Shown: one piece after another, positions 19,863 through 30,761 of the stretch
Numbering within the stretch: the stretch's first letter is position 1
How the letters are laid out: each line of letters opens with the position of its first letter
Origin: Cellulomonas sp. Root930
GTDB taxonomy: Bacteria > Actinomycetota > Actinomycetes > Actinomycetales > Cellulomonadaceae
DNA length: 64,000 nt
Direction: 5' to 3'
Assembly (NCBI GenBank): GCA_001429255.1
Contig: LMJI01000001.1
Location: 3,318,266 to 3,382,265 of the forward strand
Position numbers and translations under genes: made by a program
The notes under the pieces: generated by a model
Seen by the model: only the letters and a program-made list of their open reading frames with translations
Database searches by the model: none
What the model was told of the DNA's origin: nothing

Positions 19863-20246
19863 TTACTCGGCGCCGAGCGTCACCCACTGCGACCGCCACC
19901 CGGGCGGGTCGAACGGCTCCGCCCAGTACGCGGTCTCCCGCGCGATCCTCCCGTCCCGGAGCTCGAAGATGAACGTGCTGTGGAACACCGGCCCGTCGTA
20001 GTCGAGCGTCGCCTCCGCCACGACCAAGTCACCCGCCGCGAGCATCCGCCGCGGGGTGATCGTCGGCAGCACGGGGAACGCGCCGTAGACCCCGCGCCGG
20101 GCGTCACCGCCGACGATCTTCTCGCCCGACTGCGGCCAGTCCATCACGGCGTCCTCGTGGAACAGGTCGTCCATCACCTCGATCTTGCGGTCGTTCAGGC
20201 ACTGGATGAGCCGCTCGACCACCGCCCGGTTCTCGTCCTCGCTCAT
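19863..20246 (-). CDS. SnoaL-like / NTF2-fold protein
   Basis: A protein of about 127 residues with the cone-shaped NTF2/SnoaL fold pattern: a helical start (ENRAVVERLIQCLNDRK), FHEDAVMDWP, then alternating strands ending FIFELRDGRIARETAYW. Members bind small hydrophobic molecules, as cyclases, isomerases or carriers; the ligand here is unknown. ATG 20246 is preferred over GTG 20255 because GAGG lies 8 nt before it. It follows the cupin gene by 5 nt in the same operon. Confidence 0.8.
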   Translation of the reverse strand: MSEDENRAVVERLIQCLNDRKIEVMDDLFHEDAVMDWPQSGEKIVGGDARRGVYGAFPVLPTITPRRMLAAGDLVVAEATLDYDGPVFHSTFIFELRDGRIARETAYWAEPFDPPGWRSQWVTLGAE

Positions 20247-20251
20247 CGGGC

Positions 20252-20611
20252 TCACCTCTGCCGGGCGTAGTCGCTCGCGCCGTACCAGTCGACGACGACC
20301 ACGGGCTCGTCACCGAGCACCCAGGCGTCGTGGCCCTTCGGCAGCGAGGTGACGTCGCCGGCGGAGGCGATCATCTCGGTGCCGTCGTCCATCCGAATCC
20401 CCATCCGACCGCTCACGTGGTACTGGAAGTGCGGTGCCTCGCAGCTGGGGGTGCCTGCGATCGGCTGCACGTCGACGGACCACCGCCAGCCCGGCTCGAA
20501 CACGAGGCGCCCGACCTCGCTGTCTCCCACCGTGACGATCTCGGCTCTGCCGTGCGGGAACTCCCGCGTCTCGTCGGGTGCCTGGAACGTCTTGTGCGCG
20601 GTCTCCTGCAT
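20252..20611 (-). CDS. Small single-domain cupin protein
   Basis: A 119-residue beta-barrel protein. The cupin core includes PHFQYHVSGRMGIRMDDGTE and a second motif around SLPKGHDAWVLGDEP. The first motif has H-x-x-x-H without the usual Glu pattern, so metal binding is uncertain. GGAGGTCGG precedes ATG 20611. It heads a two-gene operon with the SnoaL-like gene and diverges from a TetR regulator that likely controls it. Confidence 0.83.
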   Translation of the reverse strand: MQETAHKTFQAPDETREFPHGRAEIVTVGDSEVGRLVFEPGWRWSVDVQPIAGTPSCEAPHFQYHVSGRMGIRMDDGTEMIASAGDVTSLPKGHDAWVLGDEPVVVVDWYGASDYARQR

Positions 20612-20671
20612 CGTCCGACCTCCTCGTCGGCGGGGCGCTCTGCCCCGGTATGAACCCTTCCTGCTATCCTG

Positions 20672-20685
20672 ACCTTCTAGTAGGT
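20672..20685. promoter_or_regulatory. Candidate TetR operator
   Basis: ACCT-T-CTAG-T-AGGT is a 14-bp palindrome with one symmetric mismatch, located between the divergent tetR and cupin genes. TetR-family repressors usually bind such a site in their own intergenic region. Confidence 0.5.
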
Positions 20686-20722
20686 AGGTGTCAATGACTC
20701 TCACCCGACGGAGGATGCAGGC

Positions 20723-21301
20723 ATGACCCCGACCGACACCCGCACGCGGATCCTCGACGTGGCCGAGCGCCTGGTCCAGACGCGCGGCTTCAACGGGTTC
20801 AGCTACGCCGACGTCGCCTCCGAGCTGGGCATCGCCAAGCCGAGCCTGCACTACCACTTCGCGACGAAGGCCGACCTCGGCGAGGCACTGATCCGCCGCT
20901 ACGCCGAGCGGTTCGCCGTGGCGCTCACCTCGATCGCCGAGCGCCCCGACGACGCGCGCCGCAAGCTCGACGCCTACGTGGCCCTCTACACCGACGTCCT
21001 GCGCGACCAGCGGATGTGCCTGTGCGGCATGCTTGCCGCCGAGTACCCCACGCTCCCCGCGCCCATGCGCGCCGCGGTCACCACGTTCTTCGACGACAAC
21101 GAGGCGTGGCTCGAGCGGGTGCTCGACGACGGCCGCGAGCAGGGCGGCCTGCGGCTCCCCGGCCCGTCGGACGAGGCGGCCCGGATCATCGTCGGCGGCC
21201 TCGAGGGCGCCATGCTCGTCGCCCGCTCCCACGGCGACCCGGCGCGGTTCGAGACGGCCGCGGGCCGCCTGCTCGCCGACCTCACGGGGGCACCGGCCTG
21301 A
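20723..21301 (+). CDS. TetR/AcrR-family transcriptional regulator
   Basis: A 192-residue repressor. The N-terminal helix-turn-helix is clear (RILDVAERLVQTRGFNGF, then IAKPSLHYHFATKADLG). The C-terminal ligand domain contains CLCGMLAAEYPTLP, where two close cysteines might sense oxidants or electrophiles, though this is speculation. GGAGG precedes the ATG. It diverges from the cupin/SnoaL operon, with a near-perfect palindrome between them. Confidence 0.9.
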   Translation: MTPTDTRTRILDVAERLVQTRGFNGFSYADVASELGIAKPSLHYHFATKADLGEALIRRYAERFAVALTSIAERPDDARRKLDAYVALYTDVLRDQRMCLCGMLAAEYPTLPAPMRAAVTTFFDDNEAWLERVLDDGREQGGLRLPGPSDEAARIIVGGLEGAMLVARSHGDPARFETAAGRLLADLTGAPA

Positions 21302-21309
21302 GACGCCGA

Positions 21310-21340
21310 TCGGCCCCGGCGCAGTTGCGCGCGGGGCCGA
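21310..21340. terminator. Bidirectional hairpin between tetR and pyk
   Basis: TCGGCCCC pairs with GGGGCCGA, and inside it GCGCA pairs with TGCGC, giving an almost continuous stem between two convergent genes. It can end transcripts from both sides. Confidence 0.75.
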
Positions 21341-21363
21341 CCGGGTCGAGCGAGAGCGGTGCG

Positions 21364-22800
21364 TCAGGCGATGCGACCGCTCGAGTTCTCCTCGTCGCCG
21401 ATCTTGTGCACGACGATCGAGTTGGTCGAGCCGACGACGCCCACCGGTGCACCGGCGACGACGACGACGTAGTCGCCGATCTCCGCGAGACCGTTGGCGC
21501 GCAGGGTCGAGTCGACCTGGTTGACCATCGCGTCCGTGTCCTCGACGGCGGGCACGCGGTAGGTCTGCAGCCCCCAGCTGAGCGACAGGACGTTGCGCAC
21601 GTCCTCCGCCGGCGTGAAGGCCAGCAGGGGGATGTTCGAGCGCAGGCGGGACATGCGGCGGGCCGAGTCACCCGATTGCGTGAACGTGACCAGGTACTTG
21701 ACGTCGAGCACCTCGCCGATCTCCGCGGCGGCCCGGGTGATCACGCCACCGCGGGTGTGCGGGGTGGAGCCGAGGGGCGCCATGCGCTCCCGGCCCATCT
21801 CCTCGGTCGCCTCGATGATCCGCGCCATCGTGCGCACGGTCTCGATCGGGTAGTCCCCGACGCTGGTCTCGCCCGAGAGCATGACCGCGTCCGCGCCGTC
21901 GAGCACCGCGTTGGCGCAGTCCGACGTCTCGGCGCGGGTCGGGCGCGGGTTGGTGGTCATGGACTCGAGCACCTGCGTGGCCACGATGACGGGCTTCGCG
22001 TTGCGGCGGGCCAGCTCGACCGCGCGCTTCTGGACGAGCGGAACCTGCTCGAGCGGCAGCTCGACGCCCAGGTCACCGCGGGCGACCATGATGCCGTCGA
22101 ACGCGGCGACGATCTCGGCCAGGTTCTCGACGGCCTGCGGCTTCTCGATCTTGGCGATCACCGGGATGACCCGGTTCTCCTCCTCCATGATCCGGCGCAC
22201 GTCGTCGTAGTCGGCGGCGGAGCGCACGAACGACAGGGCGATGATGTCGGCGCCGACGTTGAGGGCCCAGCGCAGGTCCTCCTCGTCCTTGTCGCTCATC
22301 GCGGGGACGGACACGGCCACGCCCGGCAGGTTGAGGCCCTTGTTGTTGGACACCGGGCCGGCGACCTCGACGCGGGTCACCACGCGGGGGCCCTCGACGG
22401 CGGTCACGCGGACCAGGACCTTGCCGTCGTCGATGAGGATCGGGTCACCGACGCGGGCGTCGTTGGGCAGACCCTTGTGGGTGGTGGAGACGAGCTCCTT
22501 GGTGCCCTGGACGTCCTCGGTGGTGATGGTGAACGTGTCGCCCACCGCGAGGTCGTGCTTCTCCGCGATGAACCGACCGAGGCGGATCTTCGGACCCTGC
22601 AGGTCGACGAGGACCGCGACGGACCGACCGGACGCCTGCGCGGCGGCGCGGACGTTGTCGTACACCGCCTTGTGGACCTCCGTGGAGCCGTGGCTGCGGT
22701 TCAACCGCGCCACGTCCATGCCGGCGTCGACGAGGGCCTGGATCTGCTCCGCGGACTCTGTGGCGGGGCCGATGGTGCAGACGATCTTTGCTCTACGCAT
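21364..22800 (-). CDS. pyk: Pyruvate kinase
   Basis: A 478-residue glycolytic enzyme converting phosphoenolpyruvate and ADP to pyruvate and ATP. It has the N-terminal KIVCTIGPATES, the catalytic IAKIEKPQ, the substrate loop MVARGDLGVELP and the C-terminal regulatory domain (from about residue 345). ATG 22800 lies 6 nt after TAGGCT, indicating leaderless translation. It is followed by a hairpin terminator shared with tetR and preceded by gltD on the same strand with a 95-nt gap. Confidence 0.97.
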   Translation of the reverse strand: MRRAKIVCTIGPATESAEQIQALVDAGMDVARLNRSHGSTEVHKAVYDNVRAAAQASGRSVAVLVDLQGPKIRLGRFIAEKHDLAVGDTFTITTEDVQGTKELVSTTHKGLPNDARVGDPILIDDGKVLVRVTAVEGPRVVTRVEVAGPVSNNKGLNLPGVAVSVPAMSDKDEEDLRWALNVGADIIALSFVRSAADYDDVRRIMEEENRVIPVIAKIEKPQAVENLAEIVAAFDGIMVARGDLGVELPLEQVPLVQKRAVELARRNAKPVIVATQVLESMTTNPRPTRAETSDCANAVLDGADAVMLSGETSVGDYPIETVRTMARIIEATEEMGRERMAPLGSTPHTRGGVITRAAAEIGEVLDVKYLVTFTQSGDSARRMSRLRSNIPLLAFTPAEDVRNVLSLSWGLQTYRVPAVEDTDAMVNQVDSTLRANGLAEIGDYVVVVAGAPVGVVGSTNSIVVHKIGDEENSSGRIA

Positions 22801-22806
22801 GAAGCG

Positions 22807-22812
22807 AGCCTA
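22807..22812 (-). promoter_or_regulatory. Leaderless -10 (TAGGCT) for pyk
   Basis: TAGGCT ends 6 nt before the pyk ATG and no ribosome binding site is seen in the interval. Confidence 0.5.
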
Positions 22813-22895
22813 TGCCTTTCATTGTTTCTCGGCCGGACCGAAAGTCCCGTCCGACCACCGTGGCCGGCCGGTAGAGGACCGCGGTCAGGTGGGGT

Positions 22896-24362
22896 TCAGG
22901 GGCGCAGCGCCACGGTGCTGGCGGTGACCGGGGAGGGCAGCTCGGTGCTGCCGGAGAGGTAGGTGTCGACGGCCGCGGCAGCCGCACGGCCCTCCGCGAT
23001 CGCCCACACGATGAGCGACTGGCCGCGGCCGGCGTCCCCCGCCACGAAGACGCCCGGCACGGTCGTCGCGTAGTCGTCGGAGCGCGTGACCAGGCCGCGC
23101 GGGGTGAGCTCGATGCCGATCTGCGCGGTGAGCGGGTCGACCTCCGGGCCGGTGAAGCCCATCGCCACGAGCACCAGGTCGGCCGGGATCTCGCGCTCCG
23201 TGCCCGGCGTCGGCACGCGGCGCCCGTCGGACAGGTACTGCGTCGTGGCCAGCTGCAGGGCGCGCACGTTGCCGGCCTCGTCGCCGAGGAACTCGACCGT
23301 CGAGGCGAGGTAGTCCCGCTCGCCGCCCTCGGCGTGCGACGACGACACCTCGAACAGGATCGGGTCCGTCGGCCACGGCTGGTGCGCGGGGCGGTCCTCC
23401 GGCGGACGCTTGCCGATCGCGAGGGTGGTCACCGACGCAGCCCCCTGGCGGAGCGCGGTGCCGAGGCAGTCCGAGCCGGTGTCGCCGCCGCCGATGATGA
23501 TGACGTGCTTGCCCTCGGCGGTAATCTGCTCCGCGACCGGCTTGCCCGCCGCGACCGCGTTGGCCTGGTGCAGGAACTCCATGGCCACGTGCACGCCGCC
23601 GAGCTCCTTGCCGGGCACCTTCAGCTCGCGCGGCACGGTGGCCCCGGTGGCGATGACGATCGCGTCGTAGCGCGCCTGCAGCTGCGGCCAGGTGACGTCG
23701 CGACCGACCTCGACGCCCGGGCGGAACCGCGTGCCCTCGGCCTCCATCTGCGCCAGCCGGCGGTCGATGTGGATCTTCTCGAGCTTGAAGTCGGGCACGC
23801 CGTAGCGCATCAGACCCCCGATGGCGTCGTCGCGCTCGTACACCGCGACGGTGTGCCCCGCCCGCGTCAGCTGCTGCGCGGCGGCCATCCCGGCCGGGCC
23901 GGAGCCGACGACCGCGACCGTGTGCCCGGTGAGGCGCTGCGGCACCTGCGGGGTCACGTACCCGCGCTCGAAGGCCTCGTCGATGATCGAGACCTCGATG
24001 TTCTTGATCGTCACCGGCGGCTGGTTGATGCCCAGCACGCAGCTCGACTCGCACGGCGCCGGGCAGATGCGGCCCGTGAACTCCGGGAAGTTGTTGGTCG
24101 CGTGCAGGCGGTCGATCGCGTCCGACCACTGACCGCGCCAGACCAGGTCGTTCCACTCCGGGATGAGGTTCCCGAGCGGGCAGCCGTTGTGGCAGAACGG
24201 GATGCCGCAGTCCATGCAGCGGCCCGCCTGCTCCTTGAGGTACGGCTGACCGTCCTGGAGGTGCTCGTGCACGTCCTTCCAGTCGCGCAGACGCACCTCG
24301 ACGGGGCGGTTGGGCGGGAGCTCACGGTCCCGCACCTTCAGGAAGCCGCGGGGGTCAGTCAC
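22896..24362 (-). CDS. gltD: Glutamate synthase small (beta) subunit
   Basis: A 488-residue NADPH-oxidising, FAD- and Fe-S-containing subunit that feeds electrons to GltB. The N-terminal ferredoxin-like domain carries [14 protein letters not shown] and [13 protein letters not shown], supplying the cluster ligands. The FAD site is [17 protein letters not shown], the NADPH site [15 protein letters not shown], and the end has [19 protein letters not shown]. The GTG start at 24362 overlaps the gltB stop (8 nt) and has GGAGGTGG before it, so the two subunits are translationally coupled. Confidence 0.96.
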   Translation of the reverse strand: MTDPRGFLKVRDRELPPNRPVEVRLRDWKDVHEHLQDGQPYLKEQAGRCMDCGIPFCHNGCPLGNLIPEWNDLVWRGQWSDAIDRLHATNNFPEFTGRICPAPCESSCVLGINQPPVTIKNIEVSIIDEAFERGYVTPQVPQRLTGHTVAVVGSGPAGMAAAQQLTRAGHTVAVYERDDAIGGLMRYGVPDFKLEKIHIDRRLAQMEAEGTRFRPGVEVGRDVTWPQLQARYDAIVIATGATVPRELKVPGKELGGVHVAMEFLHQANAVAAGKPVAEQITAEGKHVIIIGGGDTGSDCLGTALRQGAASVTTLAIGKRPPEDRPAHQPWPTDPILFEVSSSHAEGGERDYLASTVEFLGDEAGNVRALQLATTQYLSDGRRVPTPGTEREIPADLVLVAMGFTGPEVDPLTAQIGIELTPRGLVTRSDDYATTVPGVFVAGDAGRGQSLIVWAIAEGRAAAAAVDTYLSGSTELPSPVTASTVALRP

Positions 24363-27300
24363 GTGCCACCTCCAGGATCTGGTCCCACACGCCGGGCGCG
24401 GCCGGGTCGAGACCGTCGGCCTCGGCCTGGGCGAGCGCACGGCGGACGCGGGCGTACTCGGTGGGCAGCAGGCGCGTGAACCGCGCCCGCGTGGACGGGA
24501 GGTCCTCGAGCAGCTGGGCAGCCACGGGCGACCCGGTCTCGTCGAGGTGGGCGCGCAGGAGGCGCTCGACGAGGCGGGCGTCCTCGTCGTCCAACGGGTC
24601 GAGCGCGAGCTCCTTGGTGCGCCGGGCGTCGGTGTTCACCAGGTCGGGTTCGAGGTCCAGCACGTAGGCCGTGCCGCCCGACATCCCGGCGCCGAAGTTC
24701 CGGCCGGTCCGGCCGAGGACGAGCACCGTGCCGCCGGTCATGTACTCGCAGCCGTGGTCGCCCACCCCCTCGACCACCAGGGTCGCGCCGGAGTTGCGGA
24801 CGCCGAAGCGCTCGCCGACCAGCCCGCGCAGGAAGATCTGCCCGGTCGTCGCGCCGTAGCCGATGACGTTGCCGGCCACCACGTTGTGCTCGCTGGACAG
24901 GGCGGCGTTGCGGTCGGGGCGCACGACGATCCGGCCGCCGGACAGCCCCTTGCCGACGTAGTCGTTGGCGTCGCCGAACAGCCGCAGCGTGATGCCCCGA
25001 GGCAGGAACGCGCCGAACGACTGGCCGGCCGAGCCCGTCAGCGTGACGTCGATGGTGTCGTCGGGCAGGCCGGCGCCGCCGAACCGCTTGGTCACCTCGT
25101 GGCCGAGCATGGTGCCGACCGTCCGGTTGACGTTGCGCACCGGCAGGTCGATGCGGACCGGCTCGCTGCGCTCGAGGGCGTCCTGCGCCAGCGCGATCAG
25201 CCGGTTGTCCAGCGCGCGGTCGAGACCGTGGTCCTGGTCCTTCGTGCGGTGCAGCTCCGAGCCCGCGACGGGCGTCGGGACGGCGAGCACCGGGGCCAGG
25301 TCGAGGCCGGAGGCCTTCCAGTGGTCGATCGCGGCGCGCGTGTCGAGCAGCTCGACGTGGCCGACAGCCTCGAGCAGCGTGCGGAAGCCGAGCTGGGCGA
25401 GCAGCGCCCGGACCTCCTGCGCGATGAACTCCATGAACGTGACGACGAACTCCGGCTTGCCGGTGAACCGCGCGCGCAGCTCCGGGTTCTGCGTGGCGAC
25501 GCCCACGGGGCAGGTGTCGAGGTGGCAGACGCGCATCATGATGCAGCCCGACACGACGAGAGGGGCCGTGGCGAAGCCGAACTCCTCGGCACCGAGCAGC
25601 GCGCCGATGACCACGTCGCGACCCGTCTTCAGCTGACCGTCCACCTGGACGACCACGCGGTCGCGCAGGTTATTCAGCACCAGCGTCTGCTGGGTCTCCG
25701 CCAGGCCGATCTCCCACGGGGTGCCGGCGTGCTTGAGCGACGTCAGCGGGCTGGCCCCGGTGCCGCCGTCGTGACCCGAGATGAGCACCACGTCGGAGTG
25801 CGCCTTGGCGACGCCCGCGGCGATGGTCCCGACGCCGAACTCGCTGACGAGCTTGGTGTGGATCCGGGCGCGCGGGTTCGCGTTCTTGGCGTCGTGGATC
25901 AGCTGCGCCAGGTCCTCGATCGAGTAGATGTCGTGGTGCGGCGGCGGCGAGATGAGGCCGACACCGGGCGTCGAGTGCCGGGTCCGCCCGATCCACGGGT
26001 ACACCTTGTTGCCGGGCAGCTGACCGCCCTCGCCGGGCTTGGCGCCCTGGGCGAGCTTGATCTGGATGTCGTCGGCGTTGGTCAGGTACTCGCTGGTCAC
26101 GCCGAACCGACCGGAGGCGATCTGCTTGATCGCGGACCGGCGCGCGGGGTCGTGCAGGCGCTCCGGGTCCTCGCCGCCCTCGCCGGTGTTCGACTTGCCG
26201 CCGATGCTGTTCATGGCGATCGCGAGGGTCTCGTGGGCCTCCATCGAGATCGACCCGTACGACATGGCGCCGGTGTTGAACCGCTTGACGATCTCGCTGA
26301 CCGGCTCGACCTCGTCCAGCGGCACGGGCTCGCGCTCGCCGTCCTTGAAGGCCAGCAGCCCGCGCAGGGTCATCAGGCGCGACGACTGCTCGTCCACCCG
26401 GTTGGTGTACTGCTGGAACACGTCGAACTGCCGCGTCCGCGTCGAGTGCTGCAGGCGGAACACCGTCTCGGGGTCGAACAGGTGGTCCTCGCCGTCGCGA
26501 CGCCACTGGTACTCGCCGCCGACCGCGAGACGCAGGTGCGCCTGCCGGTTGCCGCTCGCCGGGTAGGCGTCGGCGTGCCGCGCGGCGACCTCGGCCGCGA
26601 TGACGTCCAGGCCGATGCCGCCGAGCCGGCTGGTGGTGCCGGTGAAGTACTTGTCGACCAGGGGCTGCGACAGCCCGATCGCCTCGAACACCTGCGCACC
26701 GCGGTAGGACGCGATCGTCGAGATGCCCATCTTGGACATGACCTTCAGGACGCCCTTGCCGAGCGCCTTGATCAGGTTGGCGACCGCCTTCTCCGGCGCG
26801 ACGCCGGGCAGGTAGCCGTGGCGCGCAAGGTCCTCGACGGTCTCCATCGCCAGGTACGGGTTGACCGCCGCCGCGCCGTAGCCGATGAGCAGGGCCACGT
26901 GGTGCACCTCGCGCACGTCACCGGCCTCGACGACGAGCGAGATCTGCGTGCGGGTGTGCCGGCGCAGCGTGTGGTGGTGCACGGCGGAGAGCAGGAGCAG
27001 CGACGGGATCGGCGCCAGGTCGGCGTCGGAGTTCCGGTCCGAGAGCACGAGGAAGCTCACCCCGTCGGCGACGGCCGCGTCGACCTCGGCGAAGATCTCC
27101 TCGAGACGCTGCTCGAGGGCCTCTCCCCCGCCGCTGACCTTGTACAGGCCGCGGATCAGGGTCGCCCGGAAGCCGAGCGCCGGCTCCTTGGCCACGTGCA
27201 CGATCTTGGCCAGCTGGTCGTTGTCGATCACGGGGAACGGCAGGATCAGCTTGCGGGCGTGACCCGGGCCGTCCTCGAGCAGGTTCGGCTCGGGGCCGAT

Positions 27301-28920
27301 CGCGCCACCGATGGCGGTCACCAGCTCCTCGCGGATGGCGTCCAGCGGCGGGTTGGTCACCTGCGCGAACATCTGCGTGAAGTAGTCGAAGAGCATCCGT
27401 GGCCGCGTCGACAGCACCGCGACGGGCGTGTCGGAGCCCATGGCGCCCAGCGGCTCGGCACCGGCCGCGGCCATGGGGCTGAGCAGGATCTTCAGCTCCT
27501 CCTCGGTGTACCCGAACGCGCGCTGGCGGCGGCGGACCGAGGCGGCCGAGTGCGCCACGTGCTCGCGCTCGGGCAGCTGCTGGAGGAACACCGAGTTGTC
27601 ACGGACCCACTCGGCGTACGGACGCTGCGCGGCCAGGGACGACTTGATCTCCTGGTCGTCGATGATCCGGCCCTTGCCGGTGTCCACCAGGAACATGCGA
27701 CCGGGCTCGAGCCGACCCTTGGCGACGATCGTCGCGGGGTCGATGTCGAGCACGCCGGCCTCCGACGCGCACACGACGAGCCCGTCCTCGGTCACCCAGT
27801 ACCGACCGGGCCGCAGGCCGTTGCGGTCCTGCACCGAGCCGATCAGGGTGCCGTCGGTGAACGTGATCGCCGCCGGGCCGTCCCACGGCTCCATCAGCGT
27901 CGAGTGGTACTCGTAGAACGCGCGCCGTGAGGGGTCCATCTGGGCGTGGTTCTCCCACGCCTCCGGGATCATCATCATCACCGCGTGCGGCAGCGTCCGG
28001 CCCGACAGGTGCAGGAGCTCGAGCACCTCGTCGAAGCTGCCGGAGTCCGAGCCGCCGGGCGTACAGACCGGCAGCAGCGGCGCCAGGTCGCCCAGCTCCT
28101 CGCTGGCGAGCGTGCCCTCGCGCGCCGCCATCCAGTTGCGGTTGCCGCGGACGGTGTTGATCTCGCCGTTGTGGGCGATCATCCGGAACGGCTGCGCCAG
28201 GGGCCACGACGGGAACGTGTTGGTGGAGAAGCGCGAGTGCACCAGGGCGATCTCGGAGGCGTACCGCGGGTCGGACAGGTCCGCGAAGAACGGCTCCAGC
28301 TGACCGGTGGTGAGCATGCCCTTGTAGGCGATGGTGCGGGCGGACAGCGACGCGAAGTACAGGCCGTGCTCACGTTCGGCGCGCTTGCGCAGCCGGTAGG
28401 CGCGGCGGTCCAGGGCGATGCCCGACAGCTCGCGCGACGGGTCCGCGACGACCAGCTGGCGGAACACGGGCATGGAGGCGCGCGCGGTCGGACCGACGAG
28501 GTCCGCCGTCACGACGACCTCACGCCACGCGAGCACGTCGAGCTTCTCCTCGGCGGCGATCGACTCCAGCGCCGCGACGGCCAGCCGCTGCTCCGTCTCG
28601 TCGACGGGGAGGAACGCCATGCCGATCGCGTAGAAGCCCGCCGGGGGGAGCTCCGCGTCCACGACGTCGCGCAGGAACGCGTCCGGGATCTGGGTGAGGA
28701 TGCCCGCGCCGTCGCCGCTGTCCTCCTCGGCACCCACGGCACCGCGGTGGTCGAGGTTGAGCAGGGCGGTCAGGCCCGCGTCGACGATGTCTCGCCCGGG
28801 CGTCCCGCGCAGGGTGGCGACGAACGCGAATCCGCACGCGTCGTGCTCGGCTGCAGGGTCGTAGAGACCCTGCGGCAGCGGCGCGCGCTGTGCGCCAGGG
28901 CTCGCGGGCGACGTCGACAT
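24355..28920 (-). CDS. gltB: Glutamate synthase large (alpha) subunit
   Basis: A 1521-residue enzyme making two glutamates from glutamine and 2-oxoglutarate. From ATG 28920 the class II amidotransferase Cys is residue 29 (DACGF), so a 28-residue propeptide would be removed. The synthase domain with its FMN site follows ([12 protein letters not shown]), the 3Fe-4S ligands lie in [15 protein letters not shown], and the C-terminal beta-helix domain ends the protein. An upstream in-frame GTG at 28935 is less likely, since GAGGA is well placed for 28920. A hairpin precedes the ribosome binding site. Confidence 0.97.
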   Translation of the reverse strand: MSTSPASPGAQRAPLPQGLYDPAAEHDACGFAFVATLRGTPGRDIVDAGLTALLNLDHRGAVGAEEDSGDGAGILTQIPDAFLRDVVDAELPPAGFYAIGMAFLPVDETEQRLAVAALESIAAEEKLDVLAWREVVVTADLVGPTARASMPVFRQLVVADPSRELSGIALDRRAYRLRKRAEREHGLYFASLSARTIAYKGMLTTGQLEPFFADLSDPRYASEIALVHSRFSTNTFPSWPLAQPFRMIAHNGEINTVRGNRNWMAAREGTLASEELGDLAPLLPVCTPGGSDSGSFDEVLELLHLSGRTLPHAVMMMIPEAWENHAQMDPSRRAFYEYHSTLMEPWDGPAAITFTDGTLIGSVQDRNGLRPGRYWVTEDGLVVCASEAGVLDIDPATIVAKGRLEPGRMFLVDTGKGRIIDDQEIKSSLAAQRPYAEWVRDNSVFLQQLPEREHVAHSAASVRRRQRAFGYTEEELKILLSPMAAAGAEPLGAMGSDTPVAVLSTRPRMLFDYFTQMFAQVTNPPLDAIREELVTAIGGAIGPEPNLLEDGPGHARKLILPFPVIDNDQLAKIVHVAKEPALGFRATLIRGLYKVSGGGEALEQRLEEIFAEVDAAVADGVSFLVLSDRNSDADLAPIPSLLLLSAVHHHTLRRHTRTQISLVVEAGDVREVHHVALLIGYGAAAVNPYLAMETVEDLARHGYLPGVAPEKAVANLIKALGKGVLKVMSKMGISTIASYRGAQVFEAIGLSQPLVDKYFTGTTSRLGGIGLDVIAAEVAARHADAYPASGNRQAHLRLAVGGEYQWRRDGEDHLFDPETVFRLQHSTRTRQFDVFQQYTNRVDEQSSRLMTLRGLLAFKDGEREPVPLDEVEPVSEIVKRFNTGAMSYGSISMEAHETLAIAMNSIGGKSNTGEGGEDPERLHDPARRSAIKQIASGRFGVTSEYLTNADDIQIKLAQGAKPGEGGQLPGNKVYPWIGRTRHSTPGVGLISPPPHHDIYSIEDLAQLIHDAKNANPRARIHTKLVSEFGVGTIAAGVAKAHSDVVLISGHDGGTGASPLTSLKHAGTPWEIGLAETQQTLVLNNLRDRVVVQVDGQLKTGRDVVIGALLGAEEFGFATAPLVVSGCIMMRVCHLDTCPVGVATQNPELRARFTGKPEFVVTFMEFIAQEVRALLAQLGFRTLLEAVGHVELLDTRAAIDHWKASGLDLAPVLAVPTPVAGSELHRTKDQDHGLDRALDNRLIALAQDALERSEPVRIDLPVRNVNRTVGTMLGHEVTKRFGGAGLPDDTIDVTLTGSAGQSFGAFLPRGITLRLFGDANDYVGKGLSGGRIVVRPDRNAALSSEHNVVAGNVIGYGATTGQIFLRGLVGERFGVRNSGATLVVEGVGDHGCEYMTGGTVLVLGRTGRNFGAGMSGGTAYVLDLEPDLVNTDARRTKELALDPLDDEDARLVERLLRAHLDETGSPVAAQLLEDLPSTRARFTRLLPTEYARVRRALAQAEADGLDPAAPGVWDQILEVARD

Positions 28921-28937
28921 CTGCACCGTCCTCACGG

Positions 28938-28956
28938 TCCCCGACGGGGTCGGGGA
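28938..28956 (-). other. Hairpin in the gltB leader
   Basis: TCCCCGAC and GTCGGGGA form a perfect 8-bp stem with a 3-nt loop, ending 17 nt before the gltB ATG. It could be a leader element controlling gltB or a weak terminator for the trp-lgt transcript. No T tract follows, so a role in the leader is at least as likely. Confidence 0.5.
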
Positions 28957-29070
28957 ATTGCACGAACAAGGGGAACGCGGGACGTCGTCGGCCCAGGTCT
29001 GGTGACCATACAGCGCAGTCCGCGGACCGCCTGCATCGTCGTGCGGAGCGGGGCGACCGGGACCCGCGGG

Positions 29071-29952
29071 TCAGCGGGCGGGATCGGTCGCGATCTCCTC
29101 GTCGTCCTGCACGGTCGGGGGTGCCAGCAGGAGGGTCGTGTCACGTCCTGGGTGCCGGCGCCCGACCACCACGAACGCTACCAGCGCTCCGAGACCGACG
29201 ATGATCGACGTCCAGACATTGATCCGTAGGCCCAGGACGTGCTCGGCCGGATCGATGCGGAGGAGCTCGATCCAGAGCCGTCCGGTGGTGTAGATGACGA
29301 CGTAGAGCCAGAACACGCGGCCGTAGCCGAGCCGGAGCTTGCGGTCGAGCCAGATCAGCAGGGCCGCGCCCGCCAGGTTCCAGACCATCTCGTACAGGAA
29401 CGTCGGGTGGTACAGCGTGCCCGCGGGGTCACCCACCGGCATGTTCGCCGGGTCGATGCGCAGGCCCCACGGCAGCGTGGTCGGACCGCCGAAGAGCTCC
29501 TGGTTGAACCAGTTGCCCAGCCGGCCGATCGCCTGCGCCACGAGCAGGCCCGGAGCGAGCGCGTCCGCCCACGGGGCCAGCCGGACACCCTGGCGACGCG
29601 CGCCGATCCAGGCGCCGACGCCACCGAAGGCCACGGCACCCCAGATCCCGAGGCCGCCCTCCCAGATGTACAGGGCGCGGATCGGCTCCCCGCCGACGCC
29701 GAAGTACGCGTCCGGCGAGGTGATGACGTGGTAGATCCGTCCGCCGACGATGCCGAACGGCACGGCCCAGAACGCGATCTCCAGGGTGGTGTCCGGGTCG
29801 CCGCCCCGCTCGATCCAGCGGCGTCGGGTCATCCAGAGCGCGACGACGATGCCGAGCAGGATCGCGAACGCGTAGGCGCGCAGCGGGAAGGGGCCGAGGT
29901 GCCACGTGCCCTGCGACGGGCTCGGGATGGCGAGCGGCAGCAGCGCGGTCAT
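29071..29952 (-). CDS. lgt: Prolipoprotein diacylglyceryl transferase
   Basis: A 293-residue integral membrane enzyme that attaches diacylglycerol to the lipobox cysteine of prolipoproteins. The family signature is GRLGNWFNQELFGG, with GGRIYHVI and YHPTFLYEMVWN as further conserved blocks and about seven membrane helices. The C-terminal tail is acidic. Its ATG overlaps the trpA stop (ATGA), so it is translated with the trp genes. One likely substrate in this window is the FKBP lipoprotein. Confidence 0.95.
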   Translation of the reverse strand: MTALLPLAIPSPSQGTWHLGPFPLRAYAFAILLGIVVALWMTRRRWIERGGDPDTTLEIAFWAVPFGIVGGRIYHVITSPDAYFGVGGEPIRALYIWEGGLGIWGAVAFGGVGAWIGARRQGVRLAPWADALAPGLLVAQAIGRLGNWFNQELFGGPTTLPWGLRIDPANMPVGDPAGTLYHPTFLYEMVWNLAGAALLIWLDRKLRLGYGRVFWLYVVIYTTGRLWIELLRIDPAEHVLGLRINVWTSIIVGLGALVAFVVVGRRHPGRDTTLLLAPPTVQDDEEIATDPAR

Positions 29953-30761
29953 CGGGCGGACCTCACGCCGTCGGCGAGGGCGGAGGTGACCCGGGCGAGC
30001 TCGTCGAGACCCGCGGCCTCGTCGGGCGCGTCCAGCAGAGCGCGCACCAGGGCCGAGCCGACGATGACGCCGTCGGCGTACCCGGCGACCTCCGCCGCCT
30101 GCTCCGGACGGGACACGCCGAGGCCGACGCACACGTGCTCGGCGCCGGCGGCACGGGTGTCCGCGACCAGCTGCTCGGCGCGGTTGCCCAGCGTGGTGCG
30201 CTCCCCCGTCACGCCCATGGTCGAGGCGGCGTAGACGAACCCGCGGGACGCGGCGGCGGTCGAGGCCAGGCGCTCGGGCGTCGAGCTGGGCGCCACGAGG
30301 AACACCCGGTCGAGCCCGTGCGTGTCCGAGGCGGCGATCCAGTCGCTCGCCTCGTCGGGGATGAGGTCGGGAGTGATCAGGCCGGCCCCGCCGGCTGCGG
30401 CGAGGTCCCGTGCGAACGCGTCCACCCCGTACCGCAGCACCAGGTTCCAGTACGTCATGACCAGCACGGGGGCGCCGCGGCCGGCCACCTGCTCGACGGC
30501 GCGGATGGTGTCGCCGACGCGCGTACCGCCGGCCAGCGCCGCGTCGACCGCGCGCTGGATGACCGGGCCGTCCATCACCGGGTCGCTGTAGGGCACGCCG
30601 AGCTCGACGATGTCCACGCCCGCGTCGATCATGGTCCGGACCGCCGCGACGGAGCCGTCGACCGACGGGTAGCCGACGGGCAGGTATCCGATCAGCGCTG
30701 CGCGTCCGAGGGCGTCGAGATGCTCCGCCACCTGCGACCGGACCGCGACCACACCGCTCAC
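29949..30761 (-). CDS. trpA: Tryptophan synthase alpha subunit
   Basis: A 270-residue TIM-barrel subunit that cleaves indole-glycerol phosphate. The catalytic Glu and Asp are in [15 protein letters not shown], followed by [11 protein letters not shown] and the phosphate-binding C-terminal [15 protein letters not shown] 30761 overlaps the trpB stop by GTGA. The stop in turn overlaps the lgt start. Confidence 0.96.
   Translation of the reverse strand: MSGVVAVRSQVAEHLDALGRAALIGYLPVGYPSVDGSVAAVRTMIDAGVDIVELGVPYSDPVMDGPVIQRAVDAALAGGTRVGDTIRAVEQVAGRGAPVLVMTYWNLVLRYGVDAFARDLAAAGGAGLITPDLIPDEASDWIAASDTHGLDRVFLVAPSSTPERLASTAAASRGFVYAASTMGVTGERTTLGNRAEQLVADTRAAGAEHVCVGLGVSRPEQAAEVAGYADGVIVGSALVRALLDAPDEAAGLDELARVTSALADGVRSAR

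Noticed and set aside
22860..22895. Palindrome GACCGCGGTC and GGCCGGCC after gltD as a terminator
   Set aside because: Both are short self-complementary boxes with no loop and no T tract; support is too weak.
24310..27930. Plus-strand frame of about 1200 codons opposite gltB/gltD
   Set aside because: Antisense shadow of gltBD; composition is repetitive Gln/Arg/Val and no family features are seen.
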